A DNA stretch of 20,909 bases, taken from assembly GCA_018398765.1 (NCBI GenBank), contig JAHBMJ010002395.1, positions 1-20,909 on the forward strand, read 5' to 3'. Positions 1-8,721 of the stretch are shown here, piece by piece (positions within the stretch are counted from its first letter, which is position 1; every line of letters starts with the position of its first letter). Position numbers and translations under genes: made by a program. The notes beneath the pieces were generated by a model. It was not told where the DNA came from, searched no databases, and saw only the letters and a list, made by a program, of their open reading frames with translations. This DNA comes from Chromera velia. Lineage: Eukaryota > Sar > Chromeraceae.

Positions 1-830
1 CGACAGCCCCGAATTTCAAATCACATTCGGCAATAACTCTTGAAGTGAGTTACGCGAAACATTTTGTTTTGTATCACGCATGCCATTGCAGGTCCCTTTG
101 ACCTTTCTTTTCTTCTCTGCACATGTAAACGAATTCACAGATGTGAAAAAGGTCGATGACTGTTTCTGAAAAGGTTGGCCATGAAAAGGTTTCCTTCATT
201 CATCCCTTCATTCATGCATTCGTTCCTTCCTTCGAGCATTTTGATCAAGATGGATTGAAAAACCAGGTAAACGGTTCCAGGAAAGGGGGGGAAACTGGGA
301 AACAATGACGGGAACTTGAAGGAAGGAAGGAAGAAAGGGAATTTAAGAAAGAAGGACAGGGGGACGGAAGGAACGAAGGAAGGCTCTGCATTGAAAAAGC
401 CGAAACGCTATGCATTTCAAACGCAAATGAATAGCAGCATTTTTTCTTTTGTTCTTTGCAAAATTTATTCGCGTGTCCGTTGGATCGAATCGCTACGCGA
501 AAAGTCGAAACTTAGCCAGCAAGGTATTCATACATGTTCCCTGGAGGCAGGGAAGCCCAGAGGCAGACCAACCCCTTAATTGTCTGGGCGAGTTTTTCTT
601 CTTCTCGTTGCGTCAAAAGTTATCAGCCTCCAGAATCCTCCAGAGACCTCCAGAGTACGTGCACTGTTTTTTTTTTTACACGAAGATTGTGTGATTCTGT
701 ATGTTGGGTCATGTTGGGTCTACTCTTGTCTCGCGAGTTTCAGTGCATGTTGCGTCAAAAGCTGTCAGCCTTCAGAAAATTGACTGTTGCCTGCGGCAGT
801 GTTGCGATGTGTTGCGTCAATGAGTCCATG
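1..830. other. Gene-free flank, mixed composition
   Basis: No convincing gene is visible. Short open frames overlap on several frames and none shows domain-like composition. The stretch contains CATT/CTTC-type imperfect repeats around 185-240, a purine-rich patch at about 285-385 (GGAAGGAAGGAAGAAAGGG and similar), and a diverged direct duplication near 581-637 and 727-779 that is listed separately. A tandem TGTTGGGTCA repeat lies at about 702-720. Confidence 0.5.
581..779 (+). repeat. Diverged direct duplication (two ~55-bp arms)
   Basis: The block GTTGCGTCAAAAG followed by TATCAGCCTCCAGAA near 608-636 recurs near 749-777 as GTTGCGTCAAAAG plus CTGTCAGCCTTCAGAA. The two copies differ by a few transitions. 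Weaker similarity extends upstream (TGTCTGGGCGAG at 581 against TGTCTCGCGAG at 727). A third partial GTTGCGTCAA lies at about 811. This looks like an old local tandem duplication with a period of roughly 140 bp. No function is evident. Confidence 0.55.
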
Positions 831-845
831 TCTTCTTTCTTTTTT

Positions 846-880
<35 letters not shown>

Positions 881-881
881 C

Positions 882-928
<47 letters not shown>

Positions 929-950
929 CTCTCTCTCTCTCTCTCTCTCT
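831..950. repeat. (CTTT)n followed by (CT)n microsatellite
   Basis: About 95 nt of nearly pure CTTT tetranucleotide repeats pass directly into about 24 nt of CT dinucleotides. A pure pyrimidine strand cannot contain a stop codon, so the open frames over this tract on both strands are meaningless. Confidence 0.97.
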
Positions 951-959
951 CAATCTCTC

Positions 960-1396
960 TTTCTGTTAGAAATCGCAGTGTACATGCACGTGCCCGTGTT
1001 TTGTGACTGGTATACCATGCTGGTCCAAAGGTCCATGCATGCCTTGAGCAGAGTGTCACCTGACCAATCGACGTCGCATGTCGTATTGTCAGGCAGCCAT
1101 ACAACATGCGAGGTCGGAGAAACTCTATGACGAATCAAATTTGTATACATGCGGCCATCATACAGCCTAATAATATAAAACAGCGCCCCTATATTATATT
1201 AAAGTTGCTATAGTAACAACTGCATGTTATAAAACAGTTAAAGGGCCACTTAAACTTAGTGTTAAAGCTAGGTGTGATCTGTAGAGTTATTTTTATAATA
1301 AAGTCTGACCACATGGAGATTTTTAGGCAGATTTTAGACTTTAAAACTTCTTTGGTTTTAAAACTTTAAGAATAAAAGGTTTGAACACATTGATAT
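960..1396. other. AT-rich flank upstream of the retroelement
   Basis: No gene is seen. From about 1130 the sequence becomes AT-rich. It contains a short inverted repeat AAAGTCT (1300-1306) / AGACTTT (1336-1342) and two direct copies of a TTTTAAAACTT-like motif at about 1340-1370. I could not align it convincingly with the AT-rich flank beyond 6214, so no long terminal repeat is claimed here. Confidence 0.4.
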
Positions 1397-1470
1397 CGTA
1401 AAGCTTCAGAGCGCTTCGGAGATAAAGCGTGCAACATGAGAAAATCTCACATGCACAGGCGGGGTACTGA
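1397..1470 (+). repeat. 5' boundary repeat of the element (internally deleted)
   Basis: Positions 1397-1440 match 5637-5680 with about four transitions in 44 nt. Positions 1440-1470 match 6119-6149 (ending GGCGGGGTACTGA) with about five differences in 31 nt. The two pieces are therefore colinear with the 3' repeat block but lack the roughly 440 nt that separate them there. Gag-like coding sequence begins immediately afterwards. It could be an internally deleted LTR remnant or a deleted copy of a foldback element. Confidence 0.7.
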
Positions 1471-2154
1471 CTATGCAAGCATATACATTCGAAGTGCGCT
1501 GGTTGTGGTGCGAACAAGCATTGCACTACTTAGAGACGTCTATGCCCTGGTGCTTCCCACCAGTGCACTCACTGCAAGCAGACAGGTTACTTGGATTCCG
1601 CTTGTATTCAGAAACTCAAGAAGAAGGTCAACGTGAAGCTGGCGACAGTCTCTTTTACTGCGGCGGTGGCGGAGACTACTGAAGTCTCTCTGGAGGACCC
1701 TTACTTCGGCAAAGATGATGGAGCTACTGTGGATGCTGTCGGCGAGAACTACTTGAAACGTTTGCCCTCCAGCGTGTGATACACTGCCTCTCCCCTTCCT
1801 GCGCCTGTGCCTGTTCAGACTGCAGGAGAAGACGGTGCTGTTGTATAGGCGACGCACTCCGCTGACGTCCCTGACGTCATATTTGGAGAAAAGCGTGCGG
1901 ATCTTTCTTTCCTCATCCTTCTCGACTCTCCCATGCCCTTTCTCTTTTCCAAGGCTCTCACTCAGCGTCTTGGTGCTGTGATAGACTATCGCAGCGACTT
2001 GATGACAATCCCTTCACCTTCTGGTGATCCCACGGAGCTTCCTTAGATCGACCTTGGCCGTTATTACGCAACGACGCTCCGACAGGCGCCCGTCTTCGAA
2101 GCGTCTCCTCCCATCTCCGTCACTTTATCCCCAGCAGGTCCCCCCGCAGCTTTC
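1471..2154 (+). pseudogene. Copia Gag C-terminus and aspartic protease relic
   Basis: Frame +1 opens directly after the boundary repeat, so the 5' part of gag is missing. A CX2CX4(Y)X4C zinc-knuckle relic spans 1564-1605: Cys codons at 1564, 1573 and 1603, with Tyr at 1588 where the ligand His belongs, a CAC-to-TAC change. Just upstream, Cys 1495, Cys 1504 and His 1519 keep CX2CX4H of a possible earlier knuckle. The protease active-site region reads DDGAT (1714-1728) instead of D[ST]G, followed by a VGENYLKRLP-like flap region. Its C-terminal half has LGAVIDY around 1969-1989, as in retropepsins. Stops interrupt at 1531, 1777, 1846 and 2044. The domain assignment rests on motif order in the same frame as integrase; the protease call is less secure than the integrase and RT calls. 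Confidence 0.7.
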
Positions 2155-3300
2155 ATGGCTACTGTCTCCGCTCCTGCGGAACCCCTCCTCCAGGAGATTT
2201 CTGTTTCCGATGATGATGATAACGACTGCCCCAATCTTTGCGGTAGCTCTGACACCGCTTCCGACTGTGCAGATGGTGAGAGTGCTTGTTCCAATCAGGG
2301 TGAGCGTGATACTGTTTCCTTGCCTTCTTCTTTCCCTGCAACCTTTATCGAAATAGGAGAGCGTTTCGTTTTCTTATTGTCTAACCTTCAGTCTCTTGTG
2401 ATGGAGGTTCACTGCAATTGTGCACATATCAGCGTTGAAGATGTTCTTTTCTCTTTTCAGGTTTCCGTCCGTTCCCTCCGTGAAGTGGTACGGAAGGTTC
2501 TTGCCTCTTGTGTTCCTTGCTCCCGTGTGAAGGGCCCTGTTGGTTTTTCGATTCCCCGTTCCTCCTTCAACAGAGGAGCCTACCCTGGTGTCCACTTACA
2601 CATGGACAGTCAGTATCTCGGCCCTTCCGAGTCCGGACACACCCACCAGCTCTCCATTCTCGAAGACTATCACGATTTTGGTTTGGGACTTCGCTACAAC
2701 GGCCCTCCCACTTCCACTGACTCAGAGGCTGCTGCTTTCCTTCAAGACGTCTGGATCCCTTGCTTTAGCGTCCCCCTCGAGATTCGGTGCGACCCCAGAT
2801 CTGAGTTCATCGGAGAACCTTTCACTTCTCTCTGCACTGAGCTCAACATCATCCTCTCCTTTTCCCCTTCTGGTTACAAGGATAGGAACTCTCTTACCGA
2901 GCGCTGGCAGCGAGAGGTACTGGTGTCAATGTGGACGATCCTCCTCGAGAGAGGCCTCCCCCCAACCATGTGGCCGGCCGTCCACGATGAAGCCATATGG
3001 CGTCTCAACAACCGTCTCTTTCGACGGGATCCTTCCAAGCCACGTCAGACAGCCATTTCCGGTGCTGCTCTGCTTCCTTGCTTCCGTTGATTCCTTTCTT
3101 CTCAGCATCACCCTTCCCCTGCTGCTCTTCCTAAGTATGTTGTGGGAGATGAAGTGATGTACAACACCGGTGCTTCACTGGGCGGTGGCCGCTCGGGCCC
3201 CGAGCACAAATGTGGCCCAGTTTGGTATCCTTACCGTATCGAGACAAAGGAGAACGACCATTACTACAAAATTGCGGCGACTGAAGACGACACACACCCT
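2155..3300 (+). pseudogene. Copia integrase (DD35E) with C-terminal extension, broken by a stop
   Basis: This is the retroviral-type integrase that would insert the cDNA. An N-terminal HX4H...CX2C zinc-binding motif is visible (His codons 2410 and 2425; Cys 2509 and 2518), corresponding to the GAG-pre-integrase region of copia elements. The catalytic core keeps all three acidic residues: Asp at 2605 (HMDSQYLGP), Asp at 2791 (RCDPRSEF) and Glu at 2899 (LTERWQ). Exactly 35 residues separate the second Asp and the Glu. After a TGA at 3088 the same frame continues to the TAG at 3301 with a VGDEVMY...GP-type segment resembling an integrase C-terminal SH3-like fold. An acidic, Ser-rich linker precedes the zinc motif. 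The intact triad suggests fairly recent decay. Confidence 0.88.
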
Positions 3301-3369
3301 TAGAAGACCTCTGCGAGCCCCCACCAGCTCTAACCTTCTGCTGTACCCCTCTCTCCTGAGTCACCTCAT

Positions 3370-4488
3370 GTGTTCTCTTCAGCCAACCCTTCTTCCTCCG
3401 CTTCCGAGCCCCCTCTTCCCAGCGCTCCTTCAGGCCCTCTTGCCCCCGGCATGATGGTTGTAGCATCTTCACCTGAGCACTCTCTTCTCTGGGTTGGAGA
3501 GGTGCACGGGGCGGTCCCTTCTGGCGATGACTCTGAAGACTTCCTCTACGAAGTTCACGCGTGGGGAACTCATCAGAAATACGCTCTCAAGAAGCGTGCT
3601 TGGTATCCTGGTCACTATGTGGCTGGCGGCTCTTACGTCACCTATGACTTGAGAGGATGTCGCACGGACCCTGAGATTGTTGAGCTTCACCACAGTAATG
3701 TGGTTGCTTCTGGATTTAAGATGGTTAAGAACCGTGGAGCTCGTAGCTCCCGTCTTCCCTCTGATTTGTGTGCTTGGCTGTCTGATGGTTCGCGTGGCTG
3801 TTTCTTCTCTCAATATCCTACGTCTGAGCCTACCGATCCTGCTGTGCATGCTGCTGTCAACTTTCTGACTTCTTCCGACTGTTCGACTTCAGTTTTCGCT
3901 GCGACTACACATAAGCCTGTCCGTCTCTCTTCTCTGAATTCTAGTGAGCGTGAAGGTGTTCGTGAAGCAAACATAAAGGAAGATAAGGGTTGGCAAGACG
4001 GACAGGTGTATGAGCATGTCCCTCTCACTGCTGTACCTCCCGATGTTTAGCGTGTTCCCCTGCAGCGAGTCCGTACAGAGAAGCTGTGAGATAATGGTAC
4101 TCGCATCTTCAAGACTCGCACAGTCATTCGAGGAGACCTTGTCAACCGCATCGGTTTGGACGTCACCACTCACCTCTGTCCTCCCGATGCCGTGTGCCTT
4201 GTTCTCCAGCTTGCTCTCGATCTTTGCAAGCAACGCGGCGTCAGCCTCTCTTTCAAGAAGGCGGATATCGTTCAGGCATACCTCCAGGCTTCACTTCCGA
4301 CCTCTCGTGCTCCTGTGTATGTGCTGCCTCCTCCTAATCACCCAGATCGTGGCTATCACCTTTGGAAGCTCTTGAAGGCTGTGTACGGTCTCTTCGATGC
4401 CGGTAAGGTTTTCGAGGACTTTCTTAGCTCTAAGCTTCGCGAGCTTGGATGGTCTACTACACTCTTTCCTGGTGTCTGGTTTCTTTGA
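3370..4488 (+). pseudogene. Copia linker domain and N-terminal reverse transcriptase, broken
   Basis: The frame is the same as integrase. Residues encoded at about 3490-3615 contain WVGEVHG, then LYEVHAWGTH and a basic segment ending AWYPGHY. This W-x-G...WGT pattern recalls a small SH3/Tudor-like barrel, followed by a region ending VVASGFKMVK (about 3706-3726). RVT_2-type reverse transcriptase starts around 3950 (GWQDGQVYEHVPL) and runs through DNGTRIFK (4090-4113) and ADIVQAYLQA, with the first catalytic Asp codon at 4264. It continues through LWKLLKAVYGL (about 4363-4395) to PGVWF. Stops lie at 4048 and 4087. The frame ends at a TGA at 4486 after a +1 shift, and the rest of RT continues in frame +2. 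A Pro/Ser-rich stretch and two stops (3301, 3331) separate it from integrase. Confidence 0.85.
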
Positions 4489-5593
4489 GGCGCTGATAGA
4501 AAGATTTGTGGGATCCTCTGCTAGGATTCTCTGCACGTACATTGACGACTTGCTTTTGATTGGCATCGGTGAAGACGCTGCTGATCTCTTAAGTCCCCTC
4601 CAAGATCATGTTGTGTGTGGTGACGACACCGACGCCACTTCTGGCCGCTTTGTCGGAGATCAGTTCGATGTGACTGCTGACGGCATCCTGATCTACCAGC
4701 ATGACTACATCTCATCCCTTTCCCTGCCTCCGGAATTTTCCTCTAGCGAGTCCCGTCCTGCCGACAAGCCTTTGCCTGTTGGCGCGACTCATAAAGAGGA
4801 CATTTCCCCACCTCTCGATGCAGCCGGTGCGAGAGTCCATCGAGAACTTCTAGGCCAGGTGGGATATGTCGCCTACTGTACCCGCCCTGATGTTTCATTG
4901 GCTCATAGCTATCTCTCTTGCTTCATGGCTGCCCCGACGGAGAGAGCTTTCCACCTTCTCCTTCAGACGATCCGGTACCTTCGATCGACTCCCTCTTTGG
5001 GCATCCCCATCCGTCCCTCTCTCAACCCCGACGAGCTCATTGCGGTTGTCCACGCAGATGCCTCATTTAGTACCCCTGACTCTCCCCACCCTCAGACTCA
5101 GTCTGGCTGGTTGCTCTTTCTCCAAGGGTCTCCCCTTCTTTACAAGAGTCGCCGACAGTTTCGTGTGGCGAGATCTATAACCCGTGTAGAAGTTCTCGCT
5201 CTTGAGGACGCTGTCGATGCCTCTCTTCATTTCGCTGCTTGTCTTATTCCCTTCTACAAGTCCGTGAAGATTGGCATTGGTTGCGATGCTATCAACGTTC
5301 TGCACCTTCTCCAGTCTGGTGGTGCCTCCTTTGCTGAGAGAGTGCTCCTCCCTCTGGTTCGTCGTCTAGGAGACCGCGCCTGCGTGGTTCCCCTCTTGGC
5401 GGTGACTGACCTCACCGAACAGTACAAAGTGGGTGTTTTCAAGATCCCTATGGACGTGAATGTCTCCAACATCCTGACTAAAGCCCGTGACATTGGATTG
5501 CTTTCTCGGCTCCTCTCTTTGTCCGCGGATGCTCCTGAGCTCTTTGGATTGGCTAAATGTTCTCGTCTGCCCCCTCTTTCTCTCACTCCTTAA
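4481..5593 (+). pseudogene. Copia reverse transcriptase C-terminus and RNase H, frameshifted
   Basis: Frame +2 resumes RT without loss of homology: the YIDDLLLIG active-site motif (Tyr 4538, Asp 4544 and 4547) lies about 20 codons after the shift. The connection region (RELLGQVGYVAYCTRPD at about 4841-4891) is typical of copia. RNase H follows with its acidic residues present: Asp 5057 (HADASF), Glu 5189 (TRVEVLAL) and Asp 5285 (GCDAINVL). Near the end, NVSNILTKA (about 5459-5485) matches the copia DILTKAL signature. The frame has no internal stop over about 1.1 kb and ends in TAA at 5591-5593. It has no initiator of its own, so it is the 3' half of the polyprotein and not a separate gene. 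Confidence 0.9.
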
Positions 5594-5621
5594 TTTTTTT
5601 TTGCCTGCGCGCTACCGCTGT

Positions 5622-5632
5622 AAAGAAAAGAA
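5622..5632 (+). other. Possible polypurine tract
   Basis: AAAGAAAAGAA lies 5 nt upstream of the 3' boundary repeat and 28 nt after the polyprotein stop. That is where the plus-strand primer of an LTR retrotransposon would sit. The inference rests on position and composition only. Confidence 0.4.
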
Positions 5633-5636
5633 CCCC

Positions 5637-5720
5637 CGTAAAGCTTCAGAGCGCTTCAGAGGTAAAGCGTGCAGCGTGAGAGAACTGCGTGCATCATTAT
5701 TTCAGTATCCTGCCTGTGTG
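5637..5720 (+). repeat. 84-bp inverted repeat, left arm
   Basis: Reverse-complement match to 6131-6214 with 81 of 84 positions identical; the three differences are transitions. The arm has an internal duplication GCTTCAGAG-C-GCTTCAGAG. Its first 44 nt also recur directly at 1397-1440. Confidence 0.95.
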
Positions 5721-6130
5721 TGGCATGCAATGAGTTCGGGACCACGATAAGTTTAGGATGATCTAGATGAGGCACCTAAACTTATTTGAAGAAGAAAGAG
5801 AGAAGTTAACTGAACATAGTTGGACTTACAAACAGAAATGAAGAATGTCAATCTGGGAGATACCCACAAGAACACAAAGATCTTCGAAGCATCCGAGAAA
5901 TCGATCGATCAATCAAGATGAATTCTAGACACAAAGACAAAGAGCAGACTTTCTATCCACTTCAAACCGCGCAATCGGATCCACTCGAATTCTTAGAACC
6001 GATAGTGTCCAAAGCAAACCACGCTTCAGTTGCTTAGACAGTGAAGAGATCATATCGAATGGACCGCGGTGATCAATCGACGGGCAGACTGATGGCTCCG
6101 GAAAATGACTCATAAAGTGAAAATCCCGCG
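5721..6130. other. 410-bp spacer between the inverted arms
   Basis: No gene is recognised. Open frames are short. The sequence is mildly A-rich and ends in a segment (6119-6130) that also belongs to the match with 1440-1470. It would form the loop of a foldback structure, or the body of an LTR or MITE-like unit. Confidence 0.5.
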
Positions 6131-6214
6131 CACACAGGCGGGGTACTGAAATAATGATGCACGCAGTTCTCTCACGCTGCATGCTTTACCTCTGAAGCGC
6201 TCTGAAGCTTTACG
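6131..6214 (-). repeat. 84-bp inverted repeat, right arm
   Basis: Partner of 5637-5720 (81/84). It ends at ...GAAGCTTTACG. The next bases (GATGTTTTG) do not obviously duplicate the bases before 1397 (TTGATAT) or before 5637, so no target-site duplication was identified. Confidence 0.95.
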
Positions 6215-6759
6215 GATGTTTTGTTTAGGATTGTTTAGCCTTTTAAAACATTTTTCAATGTATAACAAAAAAAAATTAAAGTACGTTTCAAAAGTTATAG
6301 TTTAGAGTCCACAGACTTAAACCAGACTCTAAATTTTATTTCACTTTAAAACTTTATATTTCATATCTAGTGTTAAAGGCTAAAACTTTTGAAACTAACA
6401 GTGAAAAGTTGTTAAAATCTATTTATGCCCTTGTTTGTGCCAGTATTCTGATGTGTTAATTCTTGTCAATTTCTAGATCTGACAGTGTTCTGACTATATA
6501 TACTCTTTGTTTTTATTAGTTTCAATTTAATGAGATATACTAAATCCTAGATATAGTCAAACCTGGCTACTATTGAATACGACGCAGTTGAGGCCCCCGG
6601 ACTCGCCAGGTGTCCCCTCACTCCGGAACAAGCAACAGTGCTCTAAAAGGACAACCACAAAGCAAGCAGAGGAAGCAAAACACCCACAATGACCTCGGAG
6701 CTTCAACCGACTGAGGAGACGCCTGCAAGCTGGGCTTCTTATTCCACTCAAATCTAGAA
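6215..6759. other. AT-rich flank with nested inverted repeats
   Basis: No gene is seen. GTTTCAAAAGTTATAG (about 6287-6302) pairs with CTAAAACTTTTGAAAC (about 6379-6394). Nested inside it, TTTAGAGTC (6301-6309) pairs perfectly with GACTCTAAA (6325-6333). The remainder, to 6759, is unremarkable and GC content rises after about 6580. Confidence 0.5.
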
Positions 6760-7018
6760 CTATGGCAAACACGGTGGTGCCCGTGACTTCGCACGCCTGG
6801 GGGTAGATGCTAGCCTTCCAGGTTTCCCCCTTCTTTCAATGCTAACCAGACAAGCTGCACTCATGGCTGCAGCCAGTTTTTGAAAAAGCGGTGCTGTGTA
6901 GAAGAAGAAAGTTAGAAGAGGCGGCGAAAATCTGGGGGCATGACTCGATGGGGGTTTTCCACCTGGGTCAAGACGGCAAGTCACACGTATACACCCGCCA
7001 TGGAGCACTTCAGGACAG
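6760..7018 (-). CDS. Possible two-exon minus-strand gene fragment, unknown product
   Basis: On the minus strand, exon 7018-6963 would begin after a CATCACAG acceptor and end at a CCCAG|GTGG donor. A 69-nt intron (6962-6894) would end with a good branch/acceptor region (TCTAAC followed by TTTCTTCTTCTACACAG). A second exon, 6893-6760, then reads in one frame to a TAG at 6762-6760. The product would be about 60 residues, basic and Ala/Pro/Arg-rich toward its end, with no domain I recognise. The intron length is a multiple of three and is itself open, so frame agreement is weak support. No upstream start codon is evident. It could equally be chance. Confidence 0.22.
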
Positions 7019-8216
7019 CTGTGATGGCGTGAGTTTCCCAGTATTCGAACACCAGTCAGGGAACAGCAAAGAGAATAAAGAAAAAGAGAAAAAAAGAGAG
7101 ATAGGATAGAAAAAGGCGGGTAGTTTGGCTCCCTCTGGTTACCTTTTAATCCTACAGACCAGCGTTTAAAGCCGACCTTTTCTCATAGTTTAGGACAAGC
7201 CCTTTTTGAGCCGCTGGGGGTTGTTTGTCGTGTTTTTGCGTATGCTTTCTCCTCTGGAGGAGGGCTGCCGAGCTTGTCTCTTGCCGAACGTTGGAAGCCT
7301 CAAAGGCTACGCCACTAGTCTAGGCAAGTCGACAACGATGGCGTATGATAATGATGATGATGATGAATACGAATTCTGGTACGAGTTTTTAATTTATTAC
7401 TGAAATTAAAAACATGTTTTTAGCTATCAAATTGACTTTGTTTCACTATAGTTGTTTCATGATGTTTCATGCACTAAGGCAGTTCTAGTAGATGCGGTTA
7501 GGTCTAGAGTTAGGTCTTGTGCTCAGTACTAGCGTACTCATTCGTCTAGTCATTCGTTTTTTAGTTCGTTTAATTCTATATAAGTTTATAATTTCTGAAT
7601 TAATTTTTATAACGTTTGTTTAGCATTTTTTATATATATTACATTGTTATGATGATGATGACATCTAGGATAACATTGTTACCTCTAGCTATATACATCC
7701 AATCTTATCCTATCCTACACCAGGGGGGAGGGGTATAGTACACCTGTAAAACATATACTGTTCATCATCATCATCATCATTATATGCTATCGCCATCGGC
7801 CCATAATAGGCATCTAGCGTTTGGCAAATCACGACATGCAAGGCAGATATCTAGGGCAGATATATACTGTTATTATACAGCTAGTTATACAGTAGGTCCT
7901 AAGTAGGGTAGGATAGATAATCATAGATTCCGATAGAATAGGATTTATGACAGTCTGGACTCTGAAGGATTGGCCTCCCGCCCCAATGCTAAATGTCCGA
8001 CATATACGGCAAGTAAAAATCATGAAAAGGTTTAAGGTTATATTATATTTAACCGGGGGAATAAATATATAACTGGTTGGTCAACCGAACCGAAAGGCTC
8101 TTTGACATTAGCTTTGACAGCCGACACGGTTCGATTCGGATAATAACCTTTTTCCCATCCCTGTCACCGAGGCAAGTTCTCAACTCATAGTTGTAACGCA
8201 ACTTATGCCCACTCAC
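7019..8216. other. AT-rich non-coding stretch with triplet repeats
   Basis: No gene is visible. There are (GAT)n runs at 7345-7366 and 7650-7661 and an (ATC)n run at 7762-7781. The last two are mutually complementary across about 100 bp, and TATCCTATCCTAC (about 7707) pairs loosely with GTAGGATAGATA (about 7908), so the region is foldback-prone. Between about 7400 and 8060 stop codons are dense in all frames. Confidence 0.5.
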
Positions 8217-8416
8217 TTCGTCTGCACACGTTTTCTTTCATTCACTTGCGCCAGCTTATCGTGCAACTGCATCCACACCCATAGACTCGTCTCCTGCAGA
8301 CCCGAAGGCCCTGCCTCCCCCCACAGGCGCCAGATCATCTTCCTCCTGCCCACTGCCCGACCGAGCAGCAGCCCGTACTTCACACGCCTCAACCAGACAC
8401 CGACGCATCCCGGCAC
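8217..8416 (-). CDS. Candidate internal exon, minus strand, unknown product
   Basis: Read on the minus strand, a strong 3' splice site (pyrimidine run TGTTCTCCTTTTCTTTGCAG ending at 8417) precedes 200 nt, followed by the donor-like GTGAGT starting at 8216. One frame is open across the whole block (about 66 codons, Arg/Leu/Trp-rich, containing VWLRRVKYGLLLG); the other two are closed or end inside it. The plus strand is also open here, so the evidence is the paired splice signals plus a single open frame. No domain is recognised and no neighbouring exon could be joined with confidence. Confidence 0.33.
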
Positions 8417-8587
8417 CTGCAAAGAAAAGGAGAACAGAGCAAATAAGAATAATAGAGCACTTCAGGGTTTCATCGATTTGGAGAGACTTTAGAGAAGTTG
8501 CCTTCTGGTGAAGACACTGTGTCCGCACGAGCACACAAATTTGTTTACGAGTCTTTCACAAGAGCATCCGACGAGAGACGCGTGAAC

Positions 8588-8670
8588 ACACAGACGCACA
8601 CGCACACGCACACGCACACGCACACACGCGCACGCGCACACGCACACACACACAGAGAGAGAGAGAGAGN

Positions 8671-8716
<46 letters not shown>
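8588..8716. repeat. Compound (CA/CG)n(GA)n microsatellite with one N
   Basis: About 65 nt of ACGC/ACAC repeats pass directly into about 64 nt of GA dinucleotides. An ambiguous base at 8670 sits in the GA part. The same CA-then-GA order occurs at 11539 and 15066. Confidence 0.97.

Positions 8717-8721
<5 letters not shown>

Larger units (their letters stand above)
1397..6214 (+). mobile_element. Degenerate Ty1/copia retrotransposon with foldback-type ends
   Basis: The plus-strand polyprotein relic has the domain order zinc knuckle, protease, integrase, reverse transcriptase, RNase H. Integrase before RT is diagnostic of Ty1/copia rather than Ty3/gypsy. Frame +1 is retained from about 1471 to 4485 through in-frame stops at 1531, 1777, 1846, 2044, 3088, 3301, 3331, 4048 and 4087. 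Reading then moves to frame +2 and continues to a TAA at 5591. An 84-bp motif starting CGTAAAGCTTCAGAGCGCTT bounds it: a shortened copy at 1397-1470, a full copy at 5637-5720 and an inverted copy at 6131-6214. A purine tract AAAGAAAAGAA (5622-5632) lies where a polypurine primer would be. Canonical TG...CA LTRs and a target-site duplication were not found. The element is certainly non-autonomous now. Confidence 0.85.

Noticed and set aside
1130-1396. AT-rich flanks of the copia element as a pair of LTRs
   Set aside because: The left (1130-1396) and right (6215-6560) flanks share only TTTAAAACTTT-type motifs. I could not align them either directly or inverted over any useful length.
1531-4089. 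Stop-codon reassignment as the explanation of in-frame stops in the copia polyprotein
   Set aside because: All three stop codons occur inside the frame (TAG, TGA and TAA) and the polyprotein itself ends at a TAA. A +1 frameshift and a lost protease motif also point to decay rather than recoding.
4470-4495. Programmed +1 frameshift inside reverse transcriptase
   Set aside because: Programmed shifts in copia-type elements separate gag from pol and do not split the RT domain. With nine nonsense changes in the same copy, a simple indel is more likely.
6872-6890. TTTTGAAAAAGCGG matching the reverse complement of CCGCTTTTTCAAAA in the array unit
   Set aside because: The match is 14 nt of low-complexity sequence and does not extend on either side. 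It is most likely coincidence.
8030-8155. tRNA or SINE-like signal (GGTTCGATTCGG near 8128, followed by a T run)
   Set aside because: It resembles a Pol III B box, but the T-stem does not pair, no cloverleaf or A box fits upstream, and the T run is short.
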